Source: Scheffersomyces stipitis CBS 6054
Lineage: Eukaryota; Ascomycota; Pichiomycetes; Serinales; Debaryomycetaceae
Length of the DNA stretch: 64,000 bases
Assembly: GCF_000209165.1 (NCBI RefSeq)
Contig: NC_009042.1
Span: forward strand, 2,232,001-2,296,000
Reading direction: 5' to 3'
Part shown: positions 43,763 to 52,235 of the stretch, piece by piece
How positions within the stretch are numbered: the stretch's first letter is position 1
Layout: each line of letters opens with the position of its first letter
Program-made: the position numbers and the translations under genes
The notes under the pieces: model-generated
The model's database searches: none
The model's input: the letters and a program-made list of their open reading frames with translations, nothing else
What the model was told of the DNA's origin: nothing

Positions 43763-44173
43763 ATGAGACCTACTAGCAAATGTTTAAAAGTGCTTGGAAT
43801 AGGCGTGGACGTGGTCAATACGGACAGGTTCCGACGTCTAGTGAGCAGAGATCCCAGGTTTTTAGCCAAACTCACTGCTAGAATTCTCCATCCACAGCAC
43901 GAACTTCCAGAATTCTTCCGAATCAGCGATGCCGAAAACAAAGTTAAGTTTCTTGCAGGGTCATGGGCTTCCAAGGAGGCTGTTTTCAAGACTTTGGACA
44001 TCAGCAGCCAGAAACAGTTCCAATTTAAACATTGGTTCAGAAAATACTCTGAACAGGGTAAACCTCATATATGCAACGACAACTACCCGCAAAGCGAGCA
44101 GGAAGAGTTCTTGTTAAGTATATCTCACGACAGCAATGTCCTTGTGGCGAGTGCCTTGAGACAGCAGAAGTGA
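43763..44173 (+). CDS. PPT2: Mitochondrial holo-ACP synthase (4'-phosphopantetheinyl transferase)
   Basis: AcpS-type phosphopantetheinyl transferase, predicted to attach the CoA-derived arm to mitochondrial acyl carrier protein for type II fatty-acid and lipoate synthesis. The product is 136 aa, shorter than S. cerevisiae Ppt2 (173 aa). The Mg2+/CoA motif GIGVDVVNTDRF is at residues 12-23 with Asp at 16. The second motif WASKEAVFK has its Glu at residue 72. The catalytic tail LSISHDSNVLVASAL closes the domain. There is no long presequence; the N-terminus MRPTSKCLK is short and basic, so import may rely on it or an unseen upstream exon. Start: ATG at 43763. Its 3' end faces GUA1 with a 169-bp gap. 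Confidence 0.88.
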   Translation: MRPTSKCLKVLGIGVDVVNTDRFRRLVSRDPRFLAKLTARILHPQHELPEFFRISDAENKVKFLAGSWASKEAVFKTLDISSQKQFQFKHWFRKYSEQGKPHICNDNYPQSEQEEFLLSISHDSNVLVASALRQQK

Positions 44174-44342
44174 GAGCAATCATTAATGACGATATGAAAT
44201 AAACAATTCTATATGAAATATCTATGTACACCAAAAAATGTAGTAAAAACGCAATCATATCCATATCTACAGCAGAACATTAAATTATATGCTATGATTT
44301 AATATACTTCTTTTATTGTACAGACTATTAGTTCTAAATTCT

Positions 44343-45929
44343 CTATTCCCATTCAACAGTAGCTGGAGGCTTAGAGGTGATGTCGTAGGTGACACGAGCA
44401 ACTCCATCAACTTCGTTGACGATTCTTGAAGCGACTCTCTTCAAGAAGGAAGCTTCAAAGACGTACCAGTCGGCAGTCATGAAATCAACAGTTTCGATGG
44501 CTCTGAGAGCAATGACCTGGTCATAGGTTCTTTGGTCTCCCATGACACCGACAGACTTGACAGGCAACAAGGCAGCAAATGCTTGCGAGATTTCTCTATA
44601 CAAACCAGCCTTCTTGATTTCTTCAATGAAGATGGCATCGGCTTCACGAGCAATGACAACCTGTTCCTTTGTAACTTCACCCAAGACTCTGATAGCCAAA
44701 CCTGGACCTGGGAAAGGATGTCTCCAAACCAAGTCGGTTGGAACACCCAACAACTCACCTAAGTGACGTACTTCGTCCTTGAACAATTCTCTCAAAGGTT
44801 CAATCAACTTCAACTTCATGTCTTCCAACAAACCACCGACGTTGTGGTGAGTCTTGATGGTTTGAGAAGGACCCTTGAACGAGATAGATTCGATAACATC
44901 TGGGTACAAAGTACCTTGCAACAAGAACTCAATTTCCTGACCGGACTTTGGCGTGATCTTGGCAGCTTCTTCTTCAAAAACGTGGATGAAGGTGTTACCA
45001 ATGATCTTTCTCTTCTTTTCAGGATCGGTGACACCCTTCAATCTACCTAAGAACAATTCAGAAGCATCAACTACAGTCAAGTTGATTCCCAAGCCTTCAG
45101 TCAAGGTCTTGTAGACGGTTTCGGTTTCGTTCTTTCTCATCACACCGTTGTCGACGTAGATGGCATGGAAACGGTCGCCAATAGCTTCGTTCAAGATCTT
45201 TGCACCGACAGTGGAGTCCACACCTCCGGAAACAGCACCGATGACTTCGGCAGTAGGACCAACCAACTTTCTGATTCTGGCAATCTCAGTGTCGATGAAG
45301 TTTTCCATAGACCAGTTGGTGTTAGCCTTACAGATGTCAACAGCGAAGTTCTTCAAGATAGTCTTACCCTGGATGGTGTGGGTGACTTCTGGATGGAACT
45401 GGATACCGTAGATATTGTCGGTTTCGTTGTAGATAGCGGCATATGGTGAGTTGTCGGAGGTAGCAACGATCTTGTAGCCGGTAGGCAAGGCGTGCAACTT
45501 GTCACCGTGGGACATCCAGACCTGAGAATGGTCTACACCATGGAAAAGAGCGTTACTGCTGTCTTCGACGTTCAAAGTGGCTGGACCGTATTCTCTCTTG
45601 TCGCCTCTGGCAACACCCTTACCATTGATCCAGGCAATTTCTTGCATACCGTAACAGATACCCAAGATAGGCACATCCAACTTGAAGACATCGTGGTCAA
45701 CGTGAGGGGCGTCCTCGGCGTAAACCGAGTAAGGACCACCAGACAAAATCACACCCTTAGGCTTCCATGACAATTCAGAGATCTTCTGGGTACAAGGCAA
45801 CATTTCAGCGTAGACATTGAATTCTCTCAAACGACGAGTAATCAAATGGGAGTATTGCGAACCAAAGTCTAACACCAAGATAGTGTCGAACACCTTGGTG
45901 ATTTCAACAGGAACATCAGCAGCGGACAT
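44343..45929 (-). CDS. GUA1: GMP synthase (glutamine-hydrolysing)
   Basis: Converts XMP to GMP using ATP and glutamine amide nitrogen, the last step of guanine nucleotide synthesis. The product is 528 aa (S. cerevisiae Gua1 is 525). The N-terminal class I amidotransferase domain has catalytic Cys92 in GICYGMQ and His179/Glu181 in QFHPEVTH. The ATP pyrophosphatase domain has the PP-loop SGGVDST at 234-240. The C-terminal dimerisation domain ends in the usual [10 protein letters not shown]. Codon use is biased as for a well-expressed gene. The promoter carries TGACTCA, PAC and RRPE-like elements (listed separately), suggesting coordination with ribosome production and amino-acid or purine control. 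The ATG is at 45927-45929 on the minus strand. Confidence 0.98.
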   Translation of the reverse strand: MSAADVPVEITKVFDTILVLDFGSQYSHLITRRLREFNVYAEMLPCTQKISELSWKPKGVILSGGPYSVYAEDAPHVDHDVFKLDVPILGICYGMQEIAWINGKGVARGDKREYGPATLNVEDSSNALFHGVDHSQVWMSHGDKLHALPTGYKIVATSDNSPYAAIYNETDNIYGIQFHPEVTHTIQGKTILKNFAVDICKANTNWSMENFIDTEIARIRKLVGPTAEVIGAVSGGVDSTVGAKILNEAIGDRFHAIYVDNGVMRKNETETVYKTLTEGLGINLTVVDASELFLGRLKGVTDPEKKRKIIGNTFIHVFEEEAAKITPKSGQEIEFLLQGTLYPDVIESISFKGPSQTIKTHHNVGGLLEDMKLKLIEPLRELFKDEVRHLGELLGVPTDLVWRHPFPGPGLAIRVLGEVTKEQVVIAREADAIFIEEIKKAGLYREISQAFAALLPVKSVGVMGDQRTYDQVIALRAIETVDFMTADWYVFEASFLKRVASRIVNEVDGVARVTYDITSKPPATVEWE

Positions 45930-46057
45930 TGTAGACTAGTTTTACGGTAGTACTAGAGGAGAGTTTAAAGGGGGAATATAACTACGGGAGAATTCACCCA
46001 AGAACCAGAAGCTCAGAAAAAATCAGACAAACGACAAACCTGATAGCCTTTATAGTC

Positions 46058-46080
46058 GAAATTTTTCACTTGCTCATCGC
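46058..46080 (-). promoter_or_regulatory. RRPE + PAC pair upstream of GUA1
   Basis: Reading toward GUA1 on the minus strand, GCGATGAG (PAC, 46080-46073) is followed after 4 bp by TGAAAAATTTC (RRPE, 46068-46058), which ends 129 bp before the ATG. PAC and RRPE together mark ribosome-biogenesis promoters in budding yeasts (Dot6/Tod6 and Stb3 sites). Motif matches are seen; regulation is inferred. Confidence 0.6.
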
Positions 46081-46102
46081 TCCATGTAGGATTTATTTTT
46101 TT

Positions 46103-46109
46103 TGACTCA
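46103..46109 (-). promoter_or_regulatory. TGACTCA (Gcn4/Bas1-type) site upstream of GUA1
   Basis: An exact match to the Gcn4 consensus TGASTCA, with the Bas1 core TGACTC, 174-180 bp upstream of the GUA1 ATG. Both factors control purine genes in S. cerevisiae. Use here is inferred. Confidence 0.5.
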
Positions 46110-46590
46110 GTCTGGAGATTAACCACAAGACTGAGACATCGCTCTGAAACACATAGAGGGACAGGAATTTGATTGTTTGAGACCTGCCTTTGGAGATTAA
46201 AGGAGCCAAATGTATCAATTGATAGGCTGGAGATAATGCAGTATACATTTTATAATTTCTGGTGCTATTTCACATTCTGCTGACTATGGTAATTTTATCT
46301 ATTAGACTTCTCCCTTAATTTCACTCGGCTTTTCCGCGGCGTGCCATCTCCACAAACACGATTTTGCAATCATTCTTCTTGTGTACTTAATATACAACCA
46401 CCAATTGCAATTTCAAAAACAAACTCAGTGTCGCTCTGGAGTCCTTACTTTCCCACAAAGTGTCAAAACCATCAGTCTTGGAGTCATTCAATCCCCGTTC
46501 GTCTGATTGTAGTTTTGTAAACTTTTTGTCAAATTGTTAAAAACAGAATCCAAGAACCTAAAGGTGATCCTTGAAAACATACGGAAACTT

Positions 46591-46620
46591 CTACATAATA
46601 TCTACATAATATCTACATAA
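46591..46620 (+). repeat. 11-bp tandem repeat (CTACATAATAT) before small ORF
   Basis: Two full copies (46591-46601 and 46602-46612) and a partial third (46613-46620), ending four bases before the ATG at 46625. Probably in the leader if the ORF is transcribed. Confidence 0.7.
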
Positions 46621-46624
46621 GACA

Positions 46625-46975
46625 ATGAGATCACTTCCACCACCCAGAATCACCAGGGCTAGAAAATGGAAGCGAATCAAAAGAGCTTTCAAGAGTCTCT
46701 TCACAAAGGGGTACATAAGCGACCATGGTGCATTTGTTTCAACTTCCCGAACGTCCAAATCAACCATGAAAGCCTCCATTTCCACTATTAAAAGATCCAG
46801 AATCTCTTCTCGATTCAGGAAAAGAAACTTTACTGACGGTGTGGATTTGGCAGATGGCGCCAATCTAGGATTGAAGACTATGGGCCATCTTGGTCGATTG
46901 GCTACACGTGCCTCGTTTCCACTCTTTAACCCCCTTGGACAGCCTCCAGAAGTCAATCTCACCTGGAAATTCTAG
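46625..46975 (+). CDS. Small strongly basic hypothetical protein, 116 aa
   Basis: ATG-started frame between GUA1 and YTM1. The product is rich in Arg, Lys, Ser and Thr in its first 70 residues (for example RARKWKRIKRAFKS and SRFRKRN). A more neutral tail follows, with Gly, Leu and Pro. No known domain was recognised. The basic N-terminus could act as a mitochondrial or nuclear targeting sequence, or bind nucleic acid. The start context (GACAATG) is reasonable and a tandem repeat lies directly before it. It could also be a chance frame, since it is short and the minus strand is open over much of the same stretch. Confidence 0.4.
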   Translation: MRSLPPPRITRARKWKRIKRAFKSLFTKGYISDHGAFVSTSRTSKSTMKASISTIKRSRISSRFRKRNFTDGVDLADGANLGLKTMGHLGRLATRASFPLFNPLGQPPEVNLTWKF

Positions 46976-47089
46976 AACCAGAGAAATGTCTACACCAATC
47001 AAAGCGAAGCCTTCTATGCCTTGGTAATTGTCTAGCAGTGGGTCGCAAACTTTTGCACCCATTCATTTGGGACACAATGCAAGGTGGTG

Positions 47090-47115
47090 CACGTGACGCG
47101 ATGAGGAAATTTTTT
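47090..47115 (+). promoter_or_regulatory. CACGTG + PAC + RRPE cluster upstream of YTM1
   Basis: CACGTG (47090-47095, Cbf1-type E-box), GCGATGAG (47098-47105, PAC) and AAATTTTTT (47107-47115, RRPE core) sit in 26 bp, ending 100 bp before the YTM1 ATG. This is the classic ribosome-biogenesis promoter combination and fits the gene's role. Confidence 0.7.
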
Positions 47116-47214
47116 ATTTTAGGTAGTGAAAAATCACCTATATAGCAATTTTATGAATTTATAGACTTAGTCATATTCACTCAAAAACGGTCTTTTCAAA
47201 GTGAAATTTGCACC

Positions 47215-48618
47215 ATGAGCGACGACAAGTCCCAGATCAAGATTAAGTTCTTCACGAACGAAGAAGATGTCTCGTTGCAAGTTTCAGATGCTCCTTTGTA
47301 TGTTCCAGTGTCATTGAAGAGATATGGCTTGTCAGAAGTAGTGAACCAGCTCTTGGGAAACGATGGGGAGAATGACGATTCGAAGCCAATACCGTTCGAT
47401 TTCCTCATAGATGGTGTATTGTTGCGTACTTCGATCCAGGACTATTTGACGAAAAATGGACTTTCCAGCGAAACGTTCTTGTCTTTAGAATACACAAGAG
47501 CTGTACTTCCACCTTCTTTCCTTGCATCTTTCAATAACGAAGATTGGATTTCCTCTCTTGACACGATAAACAAGACTTTGCCCAGCGTTACATTGTCGAA
47601 CATGATGATTTCACAGCCCAAGATCTTGTCCGGCTCATATGACGGTATAGTTAGAACTTACAACATGTCTGGAAATGTAGAGAAGCAATATGTGGGCCAT
47701 TCTGGTCCCATTAGAGCCGTCAAGTGGGTTTCACCTACTAGAATCGTTTCGGCTGGTAACGACAGACAAGTAAGATTGTGGAAAACGTCTGCTGACGATG
47801 GAAGTATACCCGAAGAGGACGAAGAAGCTGAAGACGGTAGAACGTTGGCTATTTTAGAGGGTCACAAGGCTCCCGTAGTGGCATTGGCTGTCGAAAACAC
47901 TTCCAACAGGATATTGTCTGCTGGTTACGACCATTCTATTGGATTCTGGTCTACAAACTATAAGGAAATGACGACTATACAGCCTTTAGAATATGATTCT
48001 AATGTTTTATCATCGTCGTCCAAGAAGAGAAGAAAGATGGCTCTTCAAGATTCGACTATTAGACGTCGTTCTCCATTGGCTCTTTTGGATAGCCACACTC
48101 AACCTGTAGAAGATGTTATTTTCGACAACACCGACGCCACCGTTGGTTACTCTGTATCCCAAGATCACACCATCAAAACATGGGATTTGGTTACTTCTCG
48201 TTGTATCGATACCAGATCTACCGGCTATTCATTGCTCTCTATCGTGCAGTTACCCAAACTGAAGTTGTTGGCTACTGGTTCTTCTGCTCGTCATATCAAC
48301 TTGCACGATCCCAGAATATCCAACAACACCACGGAACAGACCACTTCCAAACTCGTGGGCCATACAAACTTTGTGGTCAGCTTGGCTGCTTCACCAAATA
48401 ATGATAACATGTTTGCATCTGGTTCCCACGATGGCACTGTCAAGGTTTGGGACATAAGAACAGATAAATCTTTGTACACTATCACTCGTGAATCACCAGA
48501 AGCTGTCAAGGGTGCCGACAAGGTGTTTGCAGTTTCGTGGGACAACGAGATCGGTATCATCAGCGGTGGCCAGGATAAGAAGATCCAAATCAACAAGGGT
48601 AGCGACATATCTAAGTAG
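47215..48618 (+). CDS. YTM1: WD40 ribosome-biogenesis factor Ytm1
   Basis: Component of the Nop7-Erb1-Ytm1 (PeBoW) complex that matures 27S pre-rRNA and the 60S subunit in the nucleolus; it is removed by the Rea1 AAA-ATPase. The product is 467 aa (S. cerevisiae Ytm1 is 460). The N-terminal ubiquitin-like NLE domain (about 6-95) contains the acidic loop that contacts Rea1. Seven or so WD repeats follow, with clear GH...WD units such as YVGHSGPIRAVKWV, ILEGHKAPVVALAV and LVGHTNFVVSLAAS, and GSHDGTVKVWDIR near the end. LLATGSSARHINLHDPR matches the family closely. A basic, probably nuclear-targeting patch (SSSKKRRKM) lies in a loop. ATG at 47215 in context CACCATG. Promoter carries PAC and RRPE elements. 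Confidence 0.96.
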   Translation: MSDDKSQIKIKFFTNEEDVSLQVSDAPLYVPVSLKRYGLSEVVNQLLGNDGENDDSKPIPFDFLIDGVLLRTSIQDYLTKNGLSSETFLSLEYTRAVLPPSFLASFNNEDWISSLDTINKTLPSVTLSNMMISQPKILSGSYDGIVRTYNMSGNVEKQYVGHSGPIRAVKWVSPTRIVSAGNDRQVRLWKTSADDGSIPEEDEEAEDGRTLAILEGHKAPVVALAVENTSNRILSAGYDHSIGFWSTNYKEMTTIQPLEYDSNVLSSSSKKRRKMALQDSTIRRRSPLALLDSHTQPVEDVIFDNTDATVGYSVSQDHTIKTWDLVTSRCIDTRSTGYSLLSIVQLPKLKLLATGSSARHINLHDPRISNNTTEQTTSKLVGHTNFVVSLAASPNNDNMFASGSHDGTVKVWDIRTDKSLYTITRESPEAVKGADKVFAVSWDNEIGIISGGQDKKIQINKGSDISK

Positions 48619-48888
48619 ATACCGCAAATAGCATATATGTAATATAGAGTTCGCATATAGAAATAGTGAACTGTAGAGTAATTGGTGTATATATTCCAAA
48701 CTATACTGCACCATAGTACTGTTGACTTAATAGAATAGAAAAGGAGACAAACACGATATTCAAGAGCAGACAATAGTAGAGAATGATACAGAAAAGAGAG
48801 ACAAATGTGTAAGTCAAATCAATATGTTCACTTGACTCTCATGTTAAGCACATGATATATTTCATTCTATCTATAAGATCTTATAAGT

Positions 48889-50286
48889 CTATTTACAAGT
48901 GTTTTCGCTTCGGACACTGGTATACATGTTCAAGCCATAGTACCCCTGCCACATACTTTCGCGATGGGTAATATATCCAACCAAACCATTCTCGCCATAT
49001 TTGTTTGGTTCTTGTACAGTTTTCACGTTATCGACGTCTTTCCAGCCCATGCCCTTTCTAAGCAAGGCAAACTCGTCAGCATTCAATTCTACTTGAGCTG
49101 CACTTCCGTACTTCAAGGGTCCTACGTTGATCCAGTAGCCGTTCTTGACTCCGTTCTTCTTGCTTGGAACAGTGAGACTTTGGATGGCATCCATGTAGTC
49201 TACTAAATTCTCTGCCGTGTCCATGAAGAAGACTGAAACCACGACAATATTCTCGTAGTTATTTTGTAAACTAAAGTAGCGGAAATCTTCATGATTCAAG
49301 TGCAAATTCTTTGGCTGGTTCATCGTAGAAAAGTGCAGAGACTTAAACTGGGATTGAGAATCGTAAAAGTTGGAACAGCTATGGACATATGGATAGATTT
49401 CATAGTTCTTAGATTGAGAACTATTTTCAGGCGAAGAATACATGAATCTATTACAGATATGCATAAGTCCCGAGTATTCTATAGCGTGAACAGCACCAAA
49501 TCTTTCTGTTTCAGAACCATAAGACGCTAATTCATGGGCTATACGACCTAAACCTGAGCCTGGAACTACAACACATGTTTTAGCTCTATCCTGAGGCTTG
49601 ACCAACTTATCTACCTGAGTTCTAACATAGTCCCATACTGGTTTTATCTCAACTTCTCCTTCTGCTGTCCAGTCACGAGTAAAATGGCCAAGGGACTCGA
49701 TAACACGATAGTTAGAAGACGAAGTCTGGGTCGGACTGTCATGATCCTTGAGTAGGTGATAGTCCTGAAAAGACAAGCCAAATGTTTCGAAAGAGTGCTT
49801 AGATACAGCCTTGAGAAAGAACTGGTTCATCTGAACCGAAACATCGATTCTCTTCAACTTCTGCAAATAGCCGACGTCTTCACACAATTTCTGTTGTCTC
49901 CATGTCATTAACTTGAATAGTTTACGCCTTCTGTCGTTGGTCTTTTTAGTATTTATAGCATATGATTCGAGCGACCTAAGGGCAGTGAGCAATTCTAACT
50001 TGGAACTATCTTTTAAAGTATTATTAGCAGAAGTAGATGAATTGGAAGACATTGCTGGAAAATTCGTGAATTTTGTAATCAATTTTGAAAACAGTGGTCC
50101 TAAACGCTGAACCAAAGTTTGGAACACATTTGAACGTGAAATCATGTTCGTAAAAATGAACACCGTGACAAGAAGCGGAACCTGTGAAGATCCGTATAAT
50201 AGTGACAAGAGAAAATATATTACCGAACAAGACACAGCCGTAAATACGAGGAGTTCTGAGTCCGAGACGCTTCGGGACAGAAACAT
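48889..50286 (-). CDS. N2227-type SAM-dependent methyltransferase (carnosine N-methyltransferase family)
   Basis: Homologue of S. cerevisiae YNL092W, an N2227/HNMT-family enzyme; animal members methylate carnosine to anserine. The product is 465 aa. The SAM-binding motif I is VVVPGSGLGRIAHELASYG (about residues 242-260), followed by EYSGLMHICNRFM. Later family blocks are VSVFFMDTAENLVDYMDAI and NGYWINVGPLKYG. The first ~78 residues contain two hydrophobic stretches (about 10-30 and 35-50) that look like a membrane hairpin, which is not usual for this soluble family. An in-frame ATG at 50052 (MSSNSS) would remove them and give a 387-aa protein nearer the family length. Physiological substrate in yeasts is unsettled. 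Confidence 0.85.
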   Translation of the reverse strand: MFLSRSVSDSELLVFTAVSCSVIYFLLSLLYGSSQVPLLVTVFIFTNMISRSNVFQTLVQRLGPLFSKLITKFTNFPAMSSNSSTSANNTLKDSSKLELLTALRSLESYAINTKKTNDRRRKLFKLMTWRQQKLCEDVGYLQKLKRIDVSVQMNQFFLKAVSKHSFETFGLSFQDYHLLKDHDSPTQTSSSNYRVIESLGHFTRDWTAEGEVEIKPVWDYVRTQVDKLVKPQDRAKTCVVVPGSGLGRIAHELASYGSETERFGAVHAIEYSGLMHICNRFMYSSPENSSQSKNYEIYPYVHSCSNFYDSQSQFKSLHFSTMNQPKNLHLNHEDFRYFSLQNNYENIVVVSVFFMDTAENLVDYMDAIQSLTVPSKKNGVKNGYWINVGPLKYGSAAQVELNADEFALLRKGMGWKDVDNVKTVQEPNKYGENGLVGYITHRESMWQGYYGLNMYTSVRSENTCK

Positions 50287-51299
50287 GGATGTGTGGTTGA
50301 GCTATGATTGAGTAGATCAATCAATGAGAATCTAGAAATTGGATAAAGATTCTGGTCAGAATGCAAAAAAACAGAATTTGTAGACAATCTTCGACTATTA
50401 TGTATACGATCTAAAACAAACAAGTATAATTCTGGTGACAATAATATGATCAGTACTGTTGAATATCAATGGTAAGTGAATAATATATGTGAAATTCTAA
50501 TGTTTTTCTTGTGATAATCTATCGGAGAGTTTTCAGACGAGATCAAAGTCTTTATGAGAGTTGAACATATACAGTTTGTGGAAGTATCCGTCAAAGTTTG
50601 CTTGACTATGTATATTTCAACCGTATTCTTCAAAAGTTCAATTTAAATTAAAAAGAATTTTCAAATTCTTCAAATTCTTCAAATTCTTCAATTCGATGCG
50701 GGCTTCAGGTACTTGATCCTCACGACGAGAAGCAGATTCTATTCTAGAACTCAATCTGACAAGAGTCACTGTAGCTTGTCCTTGTGCTTGCACTGACTCG
50801 TTCAGGTGATCCGGAGCCTGTGAAAGACGGAGTGTAAAATCTGGTGATACTCCAGTTTCTGCGATTGTACAGGACCCAAAAGGTAATCGTAGTGAAACAA
50901 AAAGGTTATGGGATGAGAAGCTGATTTCTTGTCGTGAGTGTGGTACAGATTCAGAAGACTTCGAAAAGATTAACACCTTATCTTAACATAACAGTACTCC
51001 TAGTTGAATCAATTCGAAAACTATTCCGTATTTATAAGTTCGTTGTACTGAATTGAAAGTCAATTTGTCCTCCTCCAGTATTCAATCTTCATTGAATTGG
51101 CAAAGTAATATCCAAGTTTGGAAAATCGTAACCAACCGATGGATAAACAGTCATCGGTACAATATCAGTGAAACAAAGTTCTGAATAATTGATAATAATT
51201 GATATCAGCCTTTAATTTTCATTAAAACTCAGTCAACTTTTCTTTTCCATTTCAATATTCAATTTTCATAAATTCATTATCATATAAGTATCTATAAAA
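50287..51299. other. 1-kb divergent gap before RAM2
   Basis: AT-rich promoter region for the methyltransferase gene and RAM2. It contains a short TTCAAATTC tandem tract (50660-50692). The frame at 50638-50976 on minus begins with GTG and is not supported. Just before the RAM2 ATG is TATCTATAAAA. Confidence 0.5.
50660..50692. repeat. TTCAAATTC-type tandem tract
   Basis: About three to four copies of a 9-bp CAAATTCTT unit in an AT-rich intergenic region. No function is evident. Confidence 0.6.
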
Positions 51300-52235
51300 A
51301 TGTCAGACTACAACTTCGATGACGTGGAACCCGTCAAAATAAATGAAGAGTACCCTCAGCTCTGCCAGATTCTTTACGACGAAGAATACACCAAAACCAT
51401 GGGAATTCTTCTTGCTTTGCTCCAAAAAAGCGAGTACTCAGAAAGAGCTTTCTTTTTGACTCAGAAGGGTATAGAATTGTTAGCTTCACATTATACCATT
51501 TGGATCTACAGATTCGACATTTTGATCCACCTCAACAAAGATTTGTTTGAAGAGTTGGACTGGTGTGAACAGATCGCCTTGGAAAACGAGAAAAACTACC
51601 AAATCTGGAACTATCGCCAGTTGGTGATTTCACGTATTGTAGCCACCACCGACAAGTCGCTGTCCAAAAAATTCGAACCCCACCGCGAGTTTCCCATTTT
51701 AGAAGCCATGCTTGACTCCGACCCCAAAAACCACCATGTATGGGCGTATCGTAAATGGTTTGTTGAGAAGTTTGCCTTATATGACGATTCGAAAGAGAAC
51801 GAATTTGTCAACGGAGTTATAGCTGCTGACTTGCGTAACAACTCTGCTTGGAGCCACCGGTTTTTCTTGAAGTTCTCACAGGACAAGGAAATCAATAAAC
51901 AGGTCTTTGAGGCAGAGTCGGAGTTTGTCCAAGCTATGATTGCAGATTCCCCTCAGAACCCTTCCACTTGGAACTATCTTACAGGAATGTACAACAAGTA
52001 CAAACAGTCCTTGTCTGAGTTGGAGGAGTTCTGCTTGAAATTCGTACAGTTTGTGGATGGTCAAGTCCAGGCGGTTGAGAGCTCCTATGCTTTGGAGGTG
52101 TTAGCCAAAATATACGAGGTGAACAAGACCGATACTTCGGTTGCGTTGTACGACGCTTTGGCATTGAAATACGACCCCATCCGTGTCAACTATTGGAATT
52201 ACCAGAAAAGAAACTTGCCTGTTGCACAGAACTGA
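51300..52235 (+). CDS. RAM2: Farnesyltransferase/GGTase I alpha subunit
   Basis: Alpha subunit shared by protein farnesyltransferase and type I geranylgeranyltransferase, which prenylate CaaX proteins such as Ras, Rho and a-factor-like pheromones. The product is 311 aa (S. cerevisiae Ram2 is 316). Tandem PPTA repeats are clear, with the WxYR signatures NYQIWNYRQL, NHHVWAYRKW, NNSAWSHRFF, NPSTWNYLTG and a final VNYWNYQKR. The segment REFPILEAMLDSDPKNHHVWAYRKW is nearly identical to yeast Ram2. Start: ATG at 51300 in an A-rich context. It uses farnesyl and geranylgeranyl diphosphate made from the mevalonate pathway in which ERG12 acts. Confidence 0.97.
   Translation: MSDYNFDDVEPVKINEEYPQLCQILYDEEYTKTMGILLALLQKSEYSERAFFLTQKGIELLASHYTIWIYRFDILIHLNKDLFEELDWCEQIALENEKNYQIWNYRQLVISRIVATTDKSLSKKFEPHREFPILEAMLDSDPKNHHVWAYRKWFVEKFALYDDSKENEFVNGVIAADLRNNSAWSHRFFLKFSQDKEINKQVFEAESEFVQAMIADSPQNPSTWNYLTGMYNKYKQSLSELEEFCLKFVQFVDGQVQAVESSYALEVLAKIYEVNKTDTSVALYDALALKYDPIRVNYWNYQKRNLPVAQN

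Larger units (their letters stand above)
45930..46624. other. Divergent gap between GUA1 and the small basic ORF
   Basis: Holds the GUA1 promoter elements in the left half and an 11-bp tandem repeat just before the ORF at 46625. No other gene was seen. Confidence 0.5.

Noticed and set aside
50638..50976. 112-codon minus-strand frame
   Set aside because: Begins with GTG and its C-terminus is just the translated CAAATTCTT repeat.
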